A stretch of 64,000 nucleotides of DNA from Diphasiastrum complanatum (taxonomy: Eukaryota; Streptophyta; Lycopodiopsida; Lycopodiales; Lycopodiaceae), in contig CM055109.1 of NCBI GenBank assembly GCA_029204225.1, positions 46,684,966-46,748,965 of the forward strand, read 5' to 3'. Shown here one piece after another: positions 59,884-64,000 of the stretch. Positions within the stretch are counted from its first letter, which is position 1. Every line of letters begins with the position of its first letter. Position numbers and translations under genes: made by a program. The notes under the pieces are model-generated. The model was not told the origin of the DNA. It saw only the letters and a list, made by a program, of their open reading frames with translations, and did not search any database.

Positions 59884-60486
59884 TGAGGAGCATTGGAAGC
59901 TAGGAAAGCAAGTTTTGAGGTACATCATTGGAACTCAAGATTTTGGCATATCGTATGAGGGATCATCACCTAATATTTTTGGATTTTCAGATTCGGACTG
60001 TGCTAGAGATGTAATGGATAGGAAATTGTATTTTCATAGGTGAGGAGCTATATCATGGATGTCGAAGAAACAAGCCACTATCTCATTGTCGTCTATTGAG
60101 GCCGAGTACAAAGCTCTTACACATTGCACAAAGGAGATGGTATGGATCAAGAGGATGATCAAGGATTTTCACTTGTTGGATTTTTCAGAGAGCCCAATCA
60201 TCTTTTGTGACAATCAATCAGCCCAAAGGTTGGCAACCAATCCTATCTTTCATGCTAGCATATTGAGGTGTAATATCATTTTGTGGGAGCAAGCATGTTG
60301 AGGTGCAATATCATTTTGTGGGAGCAAGTCATTGCAAAGGAGGTGGAGCTTCAACATGTGTCTTCAAGGGAATGTGTAGCTGATATCTTCACCAAAGCAT
60401 TAGGAAAGGACTTGTTCATGAAACATAGGACATCACTTGGAGTGCTATCAAAGTCTATGCTAAAACTAGTTGAAGAGGGAGTGTGA
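59858..60486 (+). pseudogene. Copia RNase H, 3' end of pol
   Basis: Continues the RT after a small deletion or shift: LRYIIGTQDFGISY, FSDSDCARD (RNase H Asp) and KKQATISLSSIEAEYKAL (catalytic Glu region), then FCDNQSAQRLATNPIFHA. A 35-bp tandem duplication (60263-60331) disrupts the HTKHIE..YHF region. The end VELQHVSSRECVADIFTKAL is typical of copia. A purine-rich stretch (GAAGAGGGAGTG) then precedes the LTR. Confidence 0.85.
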
Positions 60487-60930
60487 AAGATTCAACTAGT
60501 TTGATCATTTTGTCAATATTTCCATATTTGGCATATTGAGGCCAAAACTTGTTTTAGACTTAGAGAATAACTTTTCAAAGTTCATTAGTCTAAATTTCAT
60601 TTGAATAAACACTTTTTGAAAGTGTGGGAAAGTTTGGAGGCGAGTTTTAGGAGATTCAAATTTGAATAGTTGGGTACATTGAATCTAGACCCAAAAATAG
60701 TAGGGTTAGCATTTTGGAGGGAAAGCCAAGTGGCCAAATAGGGTTTGGACCTGTTATAAAAGGATGTAACTCGTGGAGAGAGGGATCTTCTCTCTTCTCT
60801 ATCTCATTTCGTGCTTATACATGGTTCTCTTGGGTTCTACTATCCATTGGTGCACTATATTGGTGATTGCATGCAATTTTATGTGTAGAATGATCCATAA
60901 TTGCTATTTTCGGTCTTACACGTGTGGATG
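60484..60930 (+). repeat. Probable copia 3' LTR
   Basis: Starts TGAAAGATTCAACTAGTTTG just after the polypurine-like GAAGAGGGAGTG. It contains a TTATAAAAGGATG box (about 60755) as expected for an LTR promoter. The right end is uncertain and no second copy lies in the window. Confidence 0.6.
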
Positions 60931-61139
60931 ATTATGTTGAGGGGCATAGAGAAATTTAGTAGAGGGGAGGATGGTCTAAACGGAAGTTAAGATTCTATTT
61001 AAAGTATTTGCTGGTTGAATAATTTTTTGTATTTTAAAGATGACCATAAAATTAAAGATTGCTTGCTTCAATTGTTCATGTTCATGGAGTTTAATATCGC
61101 ATGCTGAATGGATTAACATAACATAACTGTTTTGTGCAG

Positions 61140-61901
61140 ATGCATTTTATGGATATTTACCTTCTATCAAGAAAAGAATCAATGCCCTGCATCTACCATG
61201 ATCATGTAACCACATTTGATTCTGTGTTGATGAGTGTGGACAGTGATATGTGGACAAATTACCTTCCCCATTTGGAGTGGTTCATGGATGCAAAGACGAA
61301 AAAGCTAGTCAGGGGTGGCATTGAGAACAATGAATATCTTATGCTATTTTTATTGACTGCTTTTTACCCTGAGGGCGGGGTAGCAGTGGATTTACTTATT
61401 GGTTCCGGGACTTCTATTTTAACTGCACGGAAGGCAGGTGTTCATTCGTTTGGTATGGACGAGGATGAGGAGTGCATAGCTTGGGTGAAAGAAAATAGAG
61501 GTACAATCGCCTAACTTGTAGTAAGTATTGTACTTGATTGAATTTTGTGGGTATGTTTTTTGTCGTTCACTTACACTTATTAAACTTCTTGGTAGTCCTA
61601 GAGTCAAAGAGAAGTCGTTGGAGGACCTTTGTTGGATGAAAATATCGTGCTGCTTGAGTTTGGACCTGATGCTATTGAGTTGGGCTCCCCATGAGCATAG
61701 TAAGCATTTCAGTTTAGTGATTTCAGCTTGCTTCTAGTTGTGATAGCTAGCATGACTTTGATATGTTTTAGTGATTGGCCTTGTTATGCTGAATCAATGG
61801 AAGAGATGCACGAGGACTTCTCGGAACATACAACAATGCAGAGGACTCGAAAAAAATGTGTTTCCATTGATGATGAGGCTTATGTTGATTTGGAAGGATA
61901 G
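61140..61901 (+). CDS. DNA N4/N6-methyltransferase-like protein, 3' exons (partial or decayed)
   Basis: An exon starts at 61140 after TTTTGTGCAG. It is open for 120 codons to a donor at 61501 (AGAG/GTACAA) or an earlier one before GTGAAAG. It encodes VAVDLLIGSGTSILTARKAG and SFGMDEDEECIAW, the SAM-binding motif I and following acidic residue of Rossmann methyltransferases. The usual form in DNA N4/N6 methylases is 'vlDlf.GSGTt..aa...g....g.e.d'. A terminal motif I after a helix (NNEYLMLFLLTAFYPEGG) fits the beta-class order, with catalytic S/DPPY upstream, outside this exon. Later pieces: 61600-61680 (GGPLLDENIVLLEFGPDAI) and 61772-61901 (CYAESMEEMHEDFSEH, ending TAG). Their joining is ambiguous. 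The upstream exons would lie left of the copia LTR, so the gene may be cut by that element. Confidence 0.5.
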
Positions 61902-62290
61902 TAACTGGCTCTTAAGACACAGTCTACATATTTTGAACAACACTTGATAACTATTTGTGTCGATTTTTTGTTGTAGTTTACAGTTTGTGATTGCTGTGAC
62001 CTTTGGAACATTGTTTGGTATACAGCCATCGAAAATTCACACAATATTGTGGTTGATGAAAGTGTTTACAATTTTGCAAGTATGAGCCTACATTTTAGTG
62101 TCTGCAAATTTCAACAGGTTTGAGTCCACAATTTTTGTTTCTAAATATTGTAATGAACTAAGTTTTGGATAGCAAATTGATAAAGTTGAGTACATTGATT
62201 TGCCATAACAATTGGCACACAATGGATACCAAATGCTCAAAGTGGGAGTGGGTCAATGTCTCCACCCATTCAGCCAAGTAGCTGCAAGTG
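61902..62290. other. AT-rich flank, no gene
   Basis: Possibly 3' UTR of the preceding exons. No coding frame. Confidence 0.4.
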
Positions 62291-62291
62291 G

Positions 62292-62640
62292 CTCATTCAG
62301 ACGTTGTGGTGAGGTGCAATGGACTCCCACGAATTGTTTCAACGTACTATACCCCCCATCCTGGGCGATTGCAGGCAGTTTGGGCATGTGAGTCAATTTT
62401 CTATGCCCTAAAAAGTTATAAATTTTGGCATCAGAGACAAGGAGAGCAAAATTAGTCTGAGGTCTCCGATGGACGAGCCGTCTGTCACTGTCCGAAAACC
62501 TATATACAGGCTTCCTCCTATATATAGGCTTCCGCCTATATACAGGCTTCCATCTATACACAGGCTTCCGATGTGGCATGTCCTATTCCCATATAGGCTC
62601 ACCGATGCCTGTTTGTGAGTTGTCGAAGTATGGAAAAAGG
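62292..62640. repeat. Isolated copy of the 300-bp satellite-like repeat
   Basis: Shares CACGAA.TGTTTCAACGTACT, the GATTGCAGGCAGTTTGGGCA block, GGACGAGCCGTCTGTCACTG and CTATATACAGGCTTC with the array at 63019-64000, but lies about 760 bp from the first array copy. Internally it holds four 18-bp tandem units (62499-62570). Confidence 0.85.
62499..62570. repeat. 18-bp unit repeated four times
   Basis: CCTATATACAGGCTTCCT and three variants in tandem; elsewhere in the satellite family the unit is single. On the minus strand it translates as KPVYR repeats. Confidence 0.9.
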
Positions 62641-63018
62641 ACAAGTGTAGTTGCCTGCAATTATACTGACAAGAATATCGGGCAACCAGCTTTGACATGT
62701 TCGTAGCCTAGTTTCAAGTCAGTTGAAGATTAGCTGAGCCCATTTTGCAGTGATTTTACGAAATTAGTCATTTGGTGCTAGTATGCACACTACCAACACA
62801 TGAAATGAAAATAGGTGGACATTTTGCAATGTAGCACGTATTGGATAACTCAAGCATCCGAATCAAAATCCATTTCAAAATACAAGTAGCAGACCACAAA
62901 ACTTATTGCTTTTGATTGTGGCATCACCCTAAACTGGCATGACAATTGTCCGCACCGACTCATTGAAGTTGACTCTTAAACACGTTTCGGAGATGAGAGA
63001 GCGGAACCCTAACCAAAA

Positions 63019-64000
63019 CCCTGGTTTGAGCCCACTCATCCTCTGACCCTCGACGGACGTCGTGGAGTGGTGCAATGACTCCCACGAACTGTTTCGACGT
63101 ACTATACGCCCCATCCTGGTCGATTGTAGGCAGTTTGGGCACGAGAGTCATAATTTTTGGCATCGGAAATAGGGAGAGAAAAATTAGCTTGAGGTCTCCG
63201 ATGGACGAGCCGTCTATCACTGTCCGAAGAGCTATATACAGGCTTCTCGTGTGGCATGTCATATTCCCATATAGTCTTTCATATGCCCATTTGCGAGGTG
63301 GCCAAGTACGAGAAAAAGTCATGCAAATCGGTAGCCCTGCGGGGAGCCTCGGTTTGAGCCCACTCATCCTCTGGCCCTTGACGGACGTTGTGGAGAGGTG
63401 CAATGGACTCCCACGAACTGTTTCAACATACTATATCTCCCATCCTGGTCGATTGCAGGCAGTTTGGGCATGGGAGTCAGTTTTCTATGTCCTAAAAAGT
63501 CATAATTTTTGGCATCATACATAGGGAGAGCAAAATTAGTTTCAAGTTTCCAATGGACGAGCCGTCTGTCCAAAGACCTATATACAGGCTTCTCGTGTGG
63601 CATGTCTCGTTCCCATAAAGTCTTTCATATGCCCGTTTGCGAGGTGGCCAAGTGAGGGGAACCTTGGTTTGAGCCCACTCATCCTCTGGCCCTCAACGGA
63701 CGTTGTGGAGTGCAATGGACTCCCACGAACTGTTTCGACATATTGTACCCCCAATCCTGGTCGATTGCAGGTAGTTTTCTATGCCCTAAAAAGTCATAAT
63801 TTTTGGCATCATAGATAGGGAGAGCAAAATTAGTTTTAGGTTTCCAATGGATGAGCCGTCTGTCACTGTCCGAAGACCTATATACAGGCTTCTTGTGTGG
63901 CATGTCTTGTTCCCATAAAGTCTTTCATATGCCCGTTTGCGAGGTGGCCAAGTGAGGGGAACCTTGGTTTGAGCCCACTCATCCTCTGGCCCTCGACGGA
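63019..64000. repeat. Tandem array of about 300-330 bp units, continuing past the window
   Basis: Units start at about 63019, 63347, 63662 and 63962 (lengths about 328, 315 and 300), each beginning CC(T)TGGTTTGAGCCCACTCAT. They share all main blocks. Unit 63347 and unit 63662 differ by deletions of 3, 6 and 18 bp. Minus-strand frames of about 75-110 residues span each unit. Confidence 0.88.

Noticed and set aside
62253-63903. CRISPR-like array
   Set aside because: Units are about 300 bp and whole-unit similar, without short repeat/unique spacer structure; eukaryotic context.

Overview
The window is nuclear DNA of a land plant. Split genes with GT/AG introns encode typical plant proteins: a PTB1/2-type RNA-binding protein and a DUF3475-DUF668 (PSK-simulator-like) protein. 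These genes sit in a sea of decayed Ty3/gypsy and Ty1/copia LTR retrotransposons and very long GA/TC microsatellites. The repeat content and a DNA-methylase-like exon would fit a large-genome non-seed vascular plant (fern or lycophyte), but that placement is inference. I saw no bacterial-type operons, no CRISPR array, and no tRNA or rRNA gene.

Layout. 1-5.2 kb: 3' part of a PTB gene in eight visible exons, whose largest intron (465-3330) holds a broken gypsy element. 5.2-9.5 kb: AT-rich, no supported gene. 9.6-13.7 kb: remnants of gypsy elements (primer site, leader, gag pieces) and a (GA)140 array. 15.7-18.1 kb: minus-strand gypsy gag-protease-RT, truncated. 19.8-22.2 kb: two copies of one copia LTR in inverted orientation, 97 bp apart. 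22.5-29.4 kb: a minus-strand element with degraded gag-protease-RT-RNase H, an unrecognised large ORF ('ORF-X') and an LTR. 30-34 kb: minisatellite, GA-rich promoter/leader and the intact DUF3475-DUF668 gene. 34-40.6 kb: AT-rich spacer with satellites, a GC-rich block and (GA)62. 40.6-43.4 kb: copia LTR plus integrase/RT of the same family as the 20-22 kb LTRs. 43.7-44.8 kb: minus-strand gypsy integrase joined almost directly to its primer binding site. 45.6-49.6 kb: second, divergent ORF-X with TATA box, polypurine tract and 3' LTR. 49.8-51.4 kb: minus-strand gypsy gag-integrase remnant. 51.5-53.7 kb: third ORF-X copy plus LTR. 54.1-59.3 kb: rearranged gypsy family with inverted LTRs, a tRNA-iMet primer site followed by five small hairpins, and three copies of a leader/gag module. 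59.3-60.9 kb: copia RT/RNase H and LTR fused in frame to that gypsy gag. 61.1-61.9 kb: exons resembling a DNA N4/N6-methyltransferase. 62.3-64 kb: about 300-bp tandem repeats running off the window.

Only two or three host genes are supported: PTB, the DUF668 gene and perhaps the methylase. The element proteins follow the usual retrotransposon logic: gag for the particle, protease for maturation, RT/RNase H for cDNA and integrase for insertion. Almost all are broken. The most novel item is ORF-X. It is a family of at least three copies in two divergent forms, with a conserved N-terminal domain, a Pro/Ser/Thr-rich linker, a coiled coil and a conserved C-terminal helical domain. It lies next to the 3' LTR where an env-like or extra ORF would lie, and it appears to have its own TATA promoter.
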